Shown one piece after another: positions 25,272 to 36,395 of a stretch of DNA of 64,000 bases. Both the position numbers and the translations under genes were made by a program. Within the stretch, counting starts at the first letter, position 1. Every line of letters starts with the position of its first letter. Source of the DNA: Mumia flava (GTDB lineage Bacteria > Actinomycetota > Actinomycetes > Propionibacteriales > Nocardioidaceae); the NCBI RefSeq assembly GCF_002797495.1, contig NZ_PGEZ01000001.1, positions 1,674,001-1,738,000 on the forward strand. Direction: 5' to 3'. Under the pieces are notes generated by a model. That model was not told the origin of the DNA. It saw nothing but the letters and a program-made list of their open reading frames with translations, and searched no databases.

Positions 25272-25306
25272 CGAGGCCCCCGGACCACCACGGTCCGGGG
25301 GCCTCG
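25272..25306 (+). terminator. Strong hairpin after tRNA-Pro
   Basis: CGAGGCCCCCGGACC-ACCAC-GGTCCGGGGGCCTCG: a perfect 15-bp stem with a 5-base loop, 20 bases after the tRNA. There is no T-run. Confidence 0.85.
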
Positions 25307-25349
25307 TGCTGTCTCGGGGCGACGCCGCCCGTCCTCGATCTGCCCGTCC

Positions 25350-25355
25350 TACAGT
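25350..25355 (+). promoter_or_regulatory. -10 element TACAGT, leaderless start
   Basis: TACAGT ends 6 bases before the ATG at 25362. No -35 TTG is seen at the right distance. Confidence 0.5.
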
Positions 25356-25361
25356 GGCGGC

Positions 25362-27395
25362 ATGACGACCTCTTCGCCTGCCGAGGTCCCGCACGAGGTC
25401 CTCTGGACGCCACGGCCCGACGCCCGCTCGCGGACGCGCATCGGGCACTACCTGGACTGGCTCGAGGACCGTGGTGGGCCGCGGTTCGACGACGTCCGCG
25501 AGCTGCACCGCTGGTCCGTCACCGAGGCCGACGCGTTCTGGCGGAGCATCTGGGCGCACCTCGGTCTGCCCGGGGACGTGCCCGCGTCCGCGGAGGACGG
25601 CGCGCCGCGCGTCGCGCTCGAGCCGGTCGGGCCCGGGGCGCCGCAGGTTCCCGATCGGACGTGGTTCCCGGGCGTGCGGCTGAACTACGCGGAGGCCATG
25701 CTGCGGATGCCCGGGCGGGCCGACGACGACGTGGTCGTGGTGTCGGAGTCGCAGACGCGCGAGCGGGTCGCGTACACCGCCGCCGAGCTGCGCGACGCCG
25801 TCGCGCGGGCCCGTGCGGGTCTGCTGCGGCTCGGCGTCGGACGCGGCGACCGGGTGGTCGCGTACGCCCCGAACATCCCGGAGACGCTGGTCGCGCTGCT
25901 CGCCACCGCGAGCCTCGGGGCGGTGTTCTCCTCGTGCGCGCCGGAGTTCGGGACGCGGAGCGTGATCGACCGCTGGAAGCAGGTCGATCCCGTGGTCCTG
26001 GTCGCCGTCGACGGGTACCGGTACGGAGCCAAGGACGTCGACCGCCGCGCCGAGGTCGCGGCGATCCGGGAGGCGCTGCCGACCCTGCGGGCGACGGTCT
26101 GGGTGGACTACCTGGGGTCTCGACGGGGCTCGACCGGCGGGGGTGCCCGGCCGGAGCTGGGATGGGACGACCTGGTCGCGGAGCCGGGTGAGCTGACCTA
26201 CGAGCGCGTGCCGTTCGACCATCCGCTGTACCTGCTGTTCTCGTCGGGGACGACCGGGCTGCCCAAGCCGATCGTGCACGGGCACGGCGGGATCACGCTC
26301 GAGCACGCCAAGTCGCTGGCGCTGGAGCTGGATCTGGGCCCGACCGACACGTTCTTCTGGTTCTCGACCACGGGCTGGATGATGTGGAACCTGCTCGTGT
26401 CCGGGCTGCTCGTCGGATCGACCGTCGTGATGTTCGACGGCAACCTCGCGCACCCGGACACGACGACGCTGTGGCGCCTCGCCGGCGAGCTCGGCATCAC
26501 CTACTTCGGGACGAGCGCACCGTTCCTGCTGCAGTGCACGAAGGACGGCCTGGTGCCCTCGGACATCGCCGACCTCTCGGCGCTGCGGGGCGTCGGGTCG
26601 ACCGGTGCGCCGCTGTCGCCGGACGGGTTCCGCTGGGTCTACGCCACGGTCGGCGCGTCGGTGCAGCTCGGGTCGCTGTCCGGAGGGACCGACGTCTGCG
26701 CGGCGTTCGTGGGGACCAACCCGCTCCTGCCCGTCTACGCCGGCGAGATCTCCGGTCCTGCGCTGGGCGCGGCCGTCGAGGCGTACGACCCGGACGGACG
26801 TCGGGTCCTCGACGAGCTCGGCGAGCTGGTGATCACGGCGCCGATGCCGTCGATGCCGGTCGGGTTCTGGGGTGACGACGACCGGTCGCGCTACCACGCG
26901 GCCTACTTCGAGCAGTATCCCGGCGTGTGGCGCCACGGCGACTGGATCACGATCCACCCGGACGGGTCGTGCGTGATCTCGGGACGCAGCGACGCGACCC
27001 TCAACCGCGGCGGGGTCCGGCTCGGGACGGCGGAGTTCTACGCCGTGGTCGAGTCGCTGGACGAGGTCGCGGACAGTCTCGTCGTGCACCTGGAGGACCC
27101 CGACGGCGGGCCCGGGCGGCTGCTGCTCTTCGTCGTGCCGGCGGAGGGGGTCGAGGCGGACGACCAGCTCCGTACGACGATCGCCGGCGCACTGCGGACG
27201 AACCTGTCGCCACGGCACGTGCCCGACGAGCTGCACGTCGTGCCCGCCGTTCCGCGGACGCTGTCGGGCAAGAAGCTCGAGGTGCCGGTGAAGAAGATCC
27301 TGCGTGGCGCCGAGGTGGACGAGGCGGCGTCGCGCGGCGCGCTGCAGAACCCGGACTCGCTCGAGGCGTTCGCCGCACTGCGCGAGCGGGAGTGA
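25362..27395 (+). CDS. Acetoacetyl-CoA synthetase
   Basis: 677 aa. The N-terminal ACAS region (RIGHYLDWLEDRGG...) and the loop LLFSSGTTGLPKPIVHGHGG, TTGWMMWNLLVSGLL and SLSGGTDVCAAFVG fit acetoacetate-CoA ligases rather than acetate enzymes. The catalytic Lys lies in PRTLSGKKLEVPVKK. It activates acetoacetate for polyhydroxybutyrate or ketone-body use. Odd: residues 251-262 (LGSRRGSTGGGA) are encoded by a sequence matching both ends of the TCGA intergenic repeat. Confidence 0.92.
   Translation: MTTSSPAEVPHEVLWTPRPDARSRTRIGHYLDWLEDRGGPRFDDVRELHRWSVTEADAFWRSIWAHLGLPGDVPASAEDGAPRVALEPVGPGAPQVPDRTWFPGVRLNYAEAMLRMPGRADDDVVVVSESQTRERVAYTAAELRDAVARARAGLLRLGVGRGDRVVAYAPNIPETLVALLATASLGAVFSSCAPEFGTRSVIDRWKQVDPVVLVAVDGYRYGAKDVDRRAEVAAIREALPTLRATVWVDYLGSRRGSTGGGARPELGWDDLVAEPGELTYERVPFDHPLYLLFSSGTTGLPKPIVHGHGGITLEHAKSLALELDLGPTDTFFWFSTTGWMMWNLLVSGLLVGSTVVMFDGNLAHPDTTTLWRLAGELGITYFGTSAPFLLQCTKDGLVPSDIADLSALRGVGSTGAPLSPDGFRWVYATVGASVQLGSLSGGTDVCAAFVGTNPLLPVYAGEISGPALGAAVEAYDPDGRRVLDELGELVITAPMPSMPVGFWGDDDRSRYHAAYFEQYPGVWRHGDWITIHPDGSCVISGRSDATLNRGGVRLGTAEFYAVVESLDEVADSLVVHLEDPDGGPGRLLLFVVPAEGVEADDQLRTTIAGALRTNLSPRHVPDELHVVPAVPRTLSGKKLEVPVKKILRGAEVDEAASRGALQNPDSLEAFAALRERE
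26114..26142 (+). repeat. TCGA-family element copy inside a coding sequence
   Basis: GGGGTCTCGA (26114-26123) followed by GGGCTCGACCGGCGG (26126-26140) matches the ends of the intergenic element and spacers of the array at 6905. It lies in frame at a surface-loop position of the acetoacetyl-CoA synthetase. Confidence 0.55.
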
Positions 27396-27464
27396 CCCGG
27401 GCGAGCCGGGACCGGCGCGGGACGATCGGAGCGGGCGGACGGGGCGGGCGGGCGGACGCGTAGG

Positions 27465-28655
27465 TCAGTCGGGCAGCGTCGGCATGACGAGCCCGGGGTC
27501 GCGCCCGACGAGCGTGCCACGCTGGACCGCGGCGCTGCCGAAGCGCTCACGGACGTCGTCCAGCGCGAGGTCCAGCGCCGCCTGGTCGGGTCCGGCGAAC
27601 GGCAGCTCGAGCTGGATCGCGTCCCCGCCCTCGAAACCCGTGACGGCGACGCCGACCAGGGTGCAGCCGCGCGCATCGATCAGCGGCTGCGCGGCGGCGA
27701 GCAGAGCGCGGGCGGTCGACAGGAGCGCCGCCGTACGGTCCGTCGGACGCCCGAGCGTGTGCGACCGGGTGGCGCGGCTGAAGTCGTCGAAGCGCAGGCG
27801 GAGCGTGACCGTCCGTCCGCGGCGCCCGGATCGTCGCATCCGGCGAGCCACCCGGTCGACCAGGCCGGCGAGCGCGGAGTCGATCCGTTCCGGTGCGTGG
27901 GGTCCCCGACCGAGTGCGCGCTGGGCGCCCATCGACCGGCGACGCCGACCGACCTCGACCGGGCGCGGGTCCTGCCCGGTCGCGAGGGCGTGCAGGTGGT
28001 AGGCGCTGTGGCGGCCGAGGTAGGCGGCGACGGCGCGCGGAGGGACCCGCGCCAGGTCCCCGATCGTCGTGATGCCGCGCTGGTGGAGCCGCTCGGCCGT
28101 CGCCGGGCCCACACCCCACATGCGCTCGACCGGCAGCGGATGCAGGAACGCGTCCTCGGAGTCCGGAGGCACGACCAGCAGCCCGTCGGGCTTCGCGTGG
28201 GCGCTCGCGACCTTGGCCAGGAACTTCGTCCGCGCAACGCCGACCGTGATCGGCAGCCCGACCTCCGCCCGCACGCGTGCCCGCAGCGTGGCCGCGATCG
28301 CCGCCGGCTCGCCGACGAGCCGGGCCAGACCGCCGACCTCGAGGAACGCCTCGTCGATCGAGACCGGATCGACGAGGGGTGTCGTGTCACGGAAGACGTC
28401 GAAGACGGCTCTGCTCGCCTCGGAGTACGCCTCCATCCGCGGCCGGACCGTGAGGGCGCCCGGGCAGATCTCGAGCGCACGGCGATGATTCATCGGGGTG
28501 CGGATCCCGTGCGCCTTCGCCTCGTAGCTCGCCGCGACGACGACACCACCGCCGACGAGGACCGGACGCCCGCGCAGGCTCGGGTCGTCGCGCTGCTCGA
28601 CGGATGCGAAGAACGAGTCGAGGTCAGCGTGCAGGATCGTCGCGCGCCCCTTCAT
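27465..28655 (-). CDS. dinB: DNA polymerase IV (Y family)
   Basis: 396 aa. LHADLDSFFASVEQRDDP carries the first metal Asp and the steric gate Phe-Phe; VSIDEAFLEVGG carries the DE pair. The helix-hairpin-helix WGVGPATAERLHQRGI and the little-finger domain follow. QLELPF near the C-terminus is a beta-clamp-binding motif. It is an error-prone translesion polymerase. A LexA box abuts its start codon, so SOS induction is expected. It ends 69 bases from the convergent ligase gene. Confidence 0.94.
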   Translation of the reverse strand: MKGRATILHADLDSFFASVEQRDDPSLRGRPVLVGGGVVVAASYEAKAHGIRTPMNHRRALEICPGALTVRPRMEAYSEASRAVFDVFRDTTPLVDPVSIDEAFLEVGGLARLVGEPAAIAATLRARVRAEVGLPITVGVARTKFLAKVASAHAKPDGLLVVPPDSEDAFLHPLPVERMWGVGPATAERLHQRGITTIGDLARVPPRAVAAYLGRHSAYHLHALATGQDPRPVEVGRRRRSMGAQRALGRGPHAPERIDSALAGLVDRVARRMRRSGRRGRTVTLRLRFDDFSRATRSHTLGRPTDRTAALLSTARALLAAAQPLIDARGCTLVGVAVTGFEGGDAIQLELPFAGPDQAALDLALDDVRERFGSAAVQRGTLVGRDPGLVMPTLPD

Positions 28656-28670
28656 CGAACATATGTTCGC
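28655..28670. promoter_or_regulatory. LexA (SOS) box at dinB
   Basis: TCGAAC-ATAT-GTTCGC matches 11 of the 12 fixed bases of the actinobacterial SOS box TCGAAC-N4-GTTCGA. Its first base is the A of the dinB ATG (minus strand), so bound LexA would block transcription at or over the start. Confidence 0.8.
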
Positions 28671-28730
28671 ACACGTCGGCCACCCGCAGGTCGGAGTCCG
28701 CCGACCGGCCGGGCGATCCCGTCACCGAAC

Positions 28731-28741
28731 GTTCACCCACG
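28731..28741 (+). promoter_or_regulatory. Candidate PHO-box unit
   Basis: GTTCACCCACG fits the 11-base Streptomyces PHO-box unit GKTCAYYYRSG exactly. The flanking 11-mers fit only partly (about 7 and 9 of 11). It lies 61 bases before the glycerophosphodiesterase start, a typical Pho-regulon gene. Confidence 0.35.
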
Positions 28742-28802
28742 GTCCTCCTGGTGGCCTTCCTTCCCTGGCCGGCCGATCACCGACCCTGGTCACGCTCGAA
28801 GC

Positions 28803-29579
28803 ATGAGCGGAATCCTCACGATGCGACGCCCGCGCGTGGTGGCCCACCGCGGCGCCAGCGACATCGCGCCGGAGAACACCCTCGCCGCGATCCGCGCGGC
28901 CGTCCATGTCGGAGCGGACGCCGTCGAGATCGACGTCCAGCGAACCCGCGACGGCGTCCCGGTGCTGTTCCACGACGAGAACCTCGCCCGGACGACCGAC
29001 ATGGCCGCGCACGACCCCGGCCGTACCGCCTGCCCGGTCTCCGACCTCACGCTGGACGAGGTGCGCCGACTCGACGCCGGGTCGTGGCGCGGTGCCGCCC
29101 ACGCCGGCTGCGGCGTCCCGACGCTCGCCGAGGCGCTCGCGACCCTCGCCGGGACCGGCGTCGGCCTGCTCCTCGAGATCAAGCACCCGTCATCGCAGCC
29201 CGGGCTGGTCGACGCCGTCGCCGACGTGCTCGACAGCCGCGCCGATGACGTGGACGTCACGGTGCAGAGCTTCGACGAAGGTGCGCTGCGCGCCTTCGGA
29301 CGGCGCCGTACCGACCTGCCCCTGGGTCTCCTCACGATGAACGCCCCCCGCCAGCCCGCGCTGTCGGCGTGGGCGAGCGCCGTCAACCCCTGGCACGCGT
29401 CCGTCGGGTCGGCGTACGTACGGAGGGCGCAGCTCGCCGGGCTCCAGACCTACGTGTGGACCGCGAACACCCGCCACGCCATCCGCCGCGCCGCCGACGC
29501 CGGGGTGGAGGGCATCATCACCGACCGACCGCAGCGGGCGCTCGACCTGCTGTCGCGTACGCCGCTCGTCGCCGGCTGA
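28803..29579 (+). CDS. Glycerophosphodiester phosphodiesterase
   Basis: 258 aa TIM barrel. VVAHRGASDIAPENTLAAI holds the catalytic His-Arg and Glu-Asn, DAVEIDVQRTRDGVPVLFHDE the metal Glu/Asp and catalytic His, and LLLEIKHP the third metal Glu. It releases glycerol 3-phosphate from deacylated phospholipids. No signal peptide, so cytosolic. A PHO-box-like unit lies upstream, which would fit phosphate-starvation control. It ends 9 bases from the stop of the convergent response regulator. Confidence 0.92.
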   Translation: MSGILTMRRPRVVAHRGASDIAPENTLAAIRAAVHVGADAVEIDVQRTRDGVPVLFHDENLARTTDMAAHDPGRTACPVSDLTLDEVRRLDAGSWRGAAHAGCGVPTLAEALATLAGTGVGLLLEIKHPSSQPGLVDAVADVLDSRADDVDVTVQSFDEGALRAFGRRRTDLPLGLLTMNAPRQPALSAWASAVNPWHASVGSAYVRRAQLAGLQTYVWTANTRHAIRRAADAGVEGIITDRPQRALDLLSRTPLVAG

Positions 29580-29588
29580 GGCCGTCGG

Positions 29589-30308
29589 TCAGCTCGCGAC
29601 GATCCCGGCGTCGCGTGCTGCTGCGACCGCCGCGGCACGGTCGCGTACGCCGAGCTTGGTGATCACGTTCGAGACGTGGTTGCGCACCGTCTTGTCGCTG
29701 AGCACGAGGGCGCGGGCGATCGCGGCGTTGTCGAGGCCGCGCGCGACCAGGGCCAGGACCTCCGCCTCGCGGTCGGTCAACCCTGCGGTCGCCCGGAGCC
29801 CGGTGGTCGACGGACCAGGGGACGACACGTACGACAGCGCACGCTCGGCGACACCCGAACCGAGGATCAGCTCGCCGCTCGCGACCGCGCGGATGGCGTG
29901 CTCGACGCGTTCGGGCGGCGCCGACTTCAGCAGGTACCCACGGGCGCCCGCGCGGATCGCGGCGAGGACGGAGACGTCGTCCTCGCTCATCGTGACCACG
30001 AGCACCCGCAGGTCGGGGTCACGGCCGAGGAGCTCGCGGGTGAGGACGATCCCGGACTCGCCGGCCAGGTCGAGGTCCATCAGCACGACGTCCACCCCGG
30101 AGTCCACGGCCTGCCGGGCCTGGTCGGGGCCGTCGGCCTGGGCGACGAGCTCGATCCCGTCCAACGAGGCCAGCAGGCCGGCGATCCCGAGGCGGAAGAC
30201 CGGGTGGTCGTCGACGACGGCGACGCGGATGCGGCCGTCGGGAGCGCCGTCGGGCACCGACGTAGGAGGTTCGTCGCCGGGCGCGGCGGTTCCGTGGCCC
30301 CCGGTCAC
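29589..30308 (-). CDS. NarL/FixJ-family response regulator
   Basis: 239 aa. The receiver (about 28-148) has the acidic pair VVDDHPVFR, phospho-acceptor Asp in VVLMDLDLAGESG and the KS switch Lys in YLLKSAPP. The LuxR-type helix-turn-helix reads LTDREAEVLALVARGLDNAAIARALVLSDKTVRNHVSNVITKLGV. It is the partner of the kinase encoded upstream: the GTG at 30308 overlaps the kinase stop (GTGA). Target genes cannot be read. Confidence 0.93.
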   Translation of the reverse strand: MTGGHGTAAPGDEPPTSVPDGAPDGRIRVAVVDDHPVFRLGIAGLLASLDGIELVAQADGPDQARQAVDSGVDVVLMDLDLAGESGIVLTRELLGRDPDLRVLVVTMSEDDVSVLAAIRAGARGYLLKSAPPERVEHAIRAVASGELILGSGVAERALSYVSSPGPSTTGLRATAGLTDREAEVLALVARGLDNAAIARALVLSDKTVRNHVSNVITKLGVRDRAAAVAAARDAGIVAS

Positions 30309-32305
30309 GCCGGGACCTCGGCGACGGGTCGGTCCGCCTGCGGCGGGGCCGTGGTCGTCGGGATGCGCGCGTCGACCCGGGTGCCGCTCCCGTTCGAGCG
30401 GATCTCCACGGAGCCGCCGAGCTCCGCGGCACGTTCGCGCATCGATCCCAGCCCGACCCCGTGGCGGACCTGCGGCTCGAAGCCACGTCCGCCGTCGACA
30501 CAGGTCACGAGGAGGTCGCCGTCGCCGATCCGCACGTCGAGGGTGCAGGCACCGGTGCCGCTGTGCTTCGCCACGTTCGTCACGGACTCGCTGGCGATCG
30601 CGTACGCCGCGGCCGCGACGGGTGGCGCGAGCGGTGGCAGCGGACCGCACACGAGGTCGACCCGCACGTCGGCGGTGTCCCAGCGGGCGACGAGCTCCTC
30701 GAGCGCGGGCCCCAGACCGAGCTGCTCGATCGCAGGCGGCAACAGGCTGTGGGACAGCTCGCGGACGTCGGCGATCCGCTGGTCGAGCTCGTCCAGGAGG
30801 CCGTCGAGCAGGGTGTCGGCGAGGTCGGCGTCGGTCCGCACGGTGTTGCGCACGCCCTGCATCCCGAGCCGCAGGCCCGCGAGCCACGGCCCGAGGCCGT
30901 CGTGCAGCTCGCGTCGGATCACACGTCGCTCCTGCAGCCGGGCCGTGGTCAGTCGTTCGCGGGTGGCGTCCGCCTCGGCGAGCGCGAGGGTGAGGGCGAG
31001 GCCGGCAGCGACGAGACCGCCGAGCTGCTCGATCGCCGCGACGCCTCGGGACCCGAGCCACTCGCCCGGAGGCGCCGTCACCCGCATCGCGCCGATCGTC
31101 GCGCCACGATGGACGACCGGGAGCTCGAGCACGTCGGAGGACGGGCTCCCGTACGACGCGAGGGTCGCACCGTCGGCGCGGATCTCGACGGACTGCAGCC
31201 GCAGCGACTCCGCGAGCCGCTCCGCCAGCACCGCGAGCAGGTCGCGCCCGTCGTCGGTGACGAACCCGGCGCCGATCCGGCTGGCGGCACGGTGCGGCTC
31301 CCACGCGTCCCCGTAGACCAGGGCGGCGACCCGACGACCGGCCCACCCCCGCAGAGGGTAGGCGGCGACGACCACGACGACGGCCGCGACCACCTGGGCG
31401 ACGGCCTCGTCCAGCGCCGCCTGGGCAGCGACGACCGCGAGCACGTACGTCCCGGAGAGCAACAGGGCGAGCAGTCCCGCCACCAGGGACCGGCTCACGG
31501 CGAGCCCGATGTCCCAGAGCTGCTGGCGCAGGATCACGACGAGCAGGGCCCCGGAGAACAGCGCCTGGCAGACCAGGTGCAGCACCGCCGTGACCCAGAA
31601 CGGCACCACGAACCAGACCAGCGGGACGAAGGAGAGCGCCATGACGGCGACGCCGAGTGCGAGCCAGCCCAGGCCGACCCGCTCGTCGGCCGGCCCTCCC
31701 GCCGCCCGTACGGCGACGGCGAGCGCGGTGAGCAGACCGACCACGACGACCGCGACGATCGAGATCCTGGTGTCGGTCATCGGGAACGCGACCCGCTGGA
31801 CCGTCATCACCACGGTGCACGTGACGCCGACCGCGAGGCCCGCCAGATCCCAGCCGCGCGGGAGGCGCTCTCGCATCAACCACGGCACCACGAGGAACAG
31901 GGCCAGCGTGCCGGGCACCCAGGCCCAGCCGAACATGGACACCAGCCACGGCTGCTCGGGCCAGCCGCGCGACGCGACGAGGCCACCGTACGCCCCTCCG
32001 AACGCCGACAGGCCGCCACCGATCGCGGCGATCGCGAGCAGGTACGCGACGACGTGCCGGCGACGCGCGAGGATCACCGAGGCGACCGTCCCGTACACCA
32101 CGGCGACCGTCACGTCGACGAACAGGAAGAGCGTCTCCGGCCCCAGCGAGGGGGCGGAGAACGCGAAGGCCACGCAGGCCGCGAGCGCGAGGGCCCACGA
32201 GATCGCGACCACGACCGTCGCCACGTGTGGCGAACCGCCGGTGCTCGAGACCCCCGTGCCCGAACGCTCGCGGCCCGTGGCGGCGGGCGCCGCGACGTCG
32301 GTCAT
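30305..32305 (-). CDS. NarL-partner sensor histidine kinase, multi-membrane type
   Basis: 666 aa. About eight to ten membrane helices fill residues 25-330; there is no large periplasmic domain, so the signal is probably membrane or intracellular. A GAF-like region (about 350-440) precedes the HisKA_3 helix with His in IRRELHDGLGPWLAGLRLG, then an HATPase_c with NVAKHSGT and GVGLGSMRERAAELGG. A possible -10 (TATGGT, 32320-32315 on the minus strand) lies 9 bases before the ATG at 32305. Signal unknown. Confidence 0.9.
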   Translation of the reverse strand: MTDVAAPAATGRERSGTGVSSTGGSPHVATVVVAISWALALAACVAFAFSAPSLGPETLFLFVDVTVAVVYGTVASVILARRRHVVAYLLAIAAIGGGLSAFGGAYGGLVASRGWPEQPWLVSMFGWAWVPGTLALFLVVPWLMRERLPRGWDLAGLAVGVTCTVVMTVQRVAFPMTDTRISIVAVVVVGLLTALAVAVRAAGGPADERVGLGWLALGVAVMALSFVPLVWFVVPFWVTAVLHLVCQALFSGALLVVILRQQLWDIGLAVSRSLVAGLLALLLSGTYVLAVVAAQAALDEAVAQVVAAVVVVVAAYPLRGWAGRRVAALVYGDAWEPHRAASRIGAGFVTDDGRDLLAVLAERLAESLRLQSVEIRADGATLASYGSPSSDVLELPVVHRGATIGAMRVTAPPGEWLGSRGVAAIEQLGGLVAAGLALTLALAEADATRERLTTARLQERRVIRRELHDGLGPWLAGLRLGMQGVRNTVRTDADLADTLLDGLLDELDQRIADVRELSHSLLPPAIEQLGLGPALEELVARWDTADVRVDLVCGPLPPLAPPVAAAAYAIASESVTNVAKHSGTGACTLDVRIGDGDLLVTCVDGGRGFEPQVRHGVGLGSMRERAAELGGSVEIRSNGSGTRVDARIPTTTAPPQADRPVAEVPA

Positions 32306-32406
32306 GATGGACAGACCATACGACACCTCCGGGCCCCCCACCGCGTGTTCGTACGCAGTCCCGTCGGTCGTCGTCCGGTCGCCCGGCCGTCGTCGCGGCG
32401 CCTCGC

Positions 32407-33204
32407 TCACGCAGCCGCCCCCGCGGCTGCGTCGGCGCGTCCGGTCCCGGCGGTCCGGGTCCCCTTCCGGAACGCGCGGTCTCCGACAGCGAACCCGATC
32501 GCTGTCACGAGGAGCCAGACCGGTCCGCTGAACCCCGCCATGTACTGCAGCGGGGAGATCCCCGCCACCAGCGTGAGACCACCGAGCACCGCGCCGGTGA
32601 TCCCGATCCAGCGTGGGACGGCGCCGTGGCGCCGCCCGGCGACGGCGAGCGCGACCCCGGCGAGCCCGGCTCCGATCCACAGCCACGGGATGGTCGCGAT
32701 CCAGTGGTTGTAGAACGCGATCACCTCCGGGACGTCGCTCTCGATCGCTTCCGTGGCGAACAGGAACTCGGTGTCGAGCCCGGAGCCCAGGAGGCTCGCG
32801 ACCGCGACCAGGCCGAGGCCCGACGCCGCGACGCCGCCGATCAGGCTGCCCTTCGGCGTCGCCGCCGCGACCCGCCGGGCGAGCCCGAGGGCGAAGACGA
32901 CCATGAGGACCATCCCCACGGTCGTCGCGACGTGCATCGCGATCAGCTGTCCTTGCGCATCCGCGAGCCGCTCGGCGATCGCCACCGGATCGGAGTAGTC
33001 CAGGTCCGGATCCCACAGGCCTCCCGAGACCACCACCGTGAACAGTCCGCAGAGCGCCGCGGCGACGCCGGTGAACGCCCACGCGCGCGGTGCCTCCTTC
33101 GGCCGCCCGGCACCCCGCTCGCTCCCCGGGTCCCGCTCGTCGCGCCGGTCACCCGCCGGCGGGTCCGCCAGGAACACCTCTCCCATCGTCGTCGGGTCCT
33201 TCAT
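32407..33204 (-). CDS. Multi-pass membrane protein of unknown function
   Basis: 265 aa. A charged, Arg/Glu-rich N-terminus (about 1-40) leads into six membrane helices. Short patterns such as YNHWIATIPWLWIGAGLAG and PLQYMAGFSGPVWLL look like the DUF4386 family but do not prove it. The C-terminus is Ala/Thr-rich. ATG 33204 is preceded by GGGAG. Two hundred bases separate neither neighbour: it runs in the same direction as the kinase, 101 bases upstream of it, and an inverted repeat (33223-33241) precedes the start. Confidence 0.72.
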   Translation of the reverse strand: MKDPTTMGEVFLADPPAGDRRDERDPGSERGAGRPKEAPRAWAFTGVAAALCGLFTVVVSGGLWDPDLDYSDPVAIAERLADAQGQLIAMHVATTVGMVLMVVFALGLARRVAAATPKGSLIGGVAASGLGLVAVASLLGSGLDTEFLFATEAIESDVPEVIAFYNHWIATIPWLWIGAGLAGVALAVAGRRHGAVPRWIGITGAVLGGLTLVAGISPLQYMAGFSGPVWLLVTAIGFAVGDRAFRKGTRTAGTGRADAAAGAAA

Positions 33205-33222
33205 CCCCCGTCTCCCTTCGCA

Positions 33223-33241
33223 TCAGGTCGTTCTGACCTGA
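33223..33241. promoter_or_regulatory. Inverted repeat upstream of membrane protein gene
   Basis: TCAGGTC-GTTCT-GACCTGA, 7-bp perfect arms, ending 19 bases before the ATG at 33204. It could be an operator or a leader hairpin. More GC palindromes (GTCCC...GGGGAC, CCCGA-CCTG-TCGGG) lie at 33260-33305 and may end the upstream transcript. Confidence 0.4.
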
Positions 33242-33321
33242 GCAAGGTTGCCGGTCCCGGTGTCCCGGGCCCCAGGGGACGATGTCCCGACCTGTCGGGC
33301 GGTTGCGCGCGGGACGAACCG

Positions 33322-33930
33322 TCAGGTCCCGAGCTCGTCGTCGAGCCGCTTCCGGACGATCTCGCCGACCTGCCCGCTCTCGATCTCCTTGCGGCGCCTG
33401 CGCTCGAGCTTCTTCCGGTCCTTCGCGAGGTGCTTGTCGCGGTTGCCGGCGCGGTCGATCGCATCAGCGAACGTCACCACGGCGACGATCAGCGGCCAGG
33501 GGAAGTGCGGGTTGAAGCTGAGATCGGAGAAGCTGATCGCGAGCCAGATGCCGACACACACGAGCGTGATCGTCACGGCCTCGATCCACGACTCGCGTCT
33601 CTTGCGCAGGTAGTACGCGAGAACCTCGTCGTCGGTCACCGACGGTGCGGCCGATGTCGGCGTCGCCCGCACCAGCTCACCCGTGGTCGGGAGCAGATCC
33701 TCGACCAGCGGCAGCACCTCGCCGTACGAGCGGACCTCGGCCCCCTGCTCCGCCCGCTCGTCGAGCTCGGCGCGGGTCAGGCGACCGTCCGCGTACGCGT
33801 CGGTGAACAGGTCCGCGAGGACCCCTCGGTCGGCGTCGGTGAGCCGCAGCCCGGACACGGACTCGTCTCGCGGGTCGCGTGCGAACCGCGCCCACGGCTC
33901 CTGGGTGCCACCGCCGTCGTTCACACCCAT
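33322..33930 (-). CDS. DUF1707 (SHOCT-like) protein with 2TM domain
   Basis: 202 aa. Residues 27-85 are a DUF1707 domain: LRLTDADRGVLADLFTDAYADGRLTRAELDERAEQ. Two membrane helices follow (about 118-136 and 142-158: VTITLVCVGIWLAI, WPLIVAVVTFADAI), then a strongly basic tail (KDRKKLERRRRKE). DUF1707 occurs at the N-terminus of many actinobacterial membrane proteins; function is unknown. ATG 33930 is the first good start. Confidence 0.82.
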   Translation of the reverse strand: MGVNDGGGTQEPWARFARDPRDESVSGLRLTDADRGVLADLFTDAYADGRLTRAELDERAEQGAEVRSYGEVLPLVEDLLPTTGELVRATPTSAAPSVTDDEVLAYYLRKRRESWIEAVTITLVCVGIWLAISFSDLSFNPHFPWPLIVAVVTFADAIDRAGNRDKHLAKDRKKLERRRRKEIESGQVGEIVRKRLDDELGT

Positions 33931-33975
33931 GATCGTGGCACAGCCTCGGGTCTCGCGGACCGGCCGTCCACCACG

Positions 33976-36395
<2,420 letters not shown>

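Noticed and set aside
25167-25361. N-terminal extension of the acetoacetyl-CoA synthetase
   Set aside because: It would translate through tRNA-Pro and its terminator; the ATG at 25362 follows a -10 hexamer.
33275-33290. DosR/DevR-like box GGGAC-GAT-GTCCC
   Set aside because: Arms match but the spacer is 3 bases instead of 4 and the flanking consensus is missing; more likely part of a GC-rich hairpin cluster.
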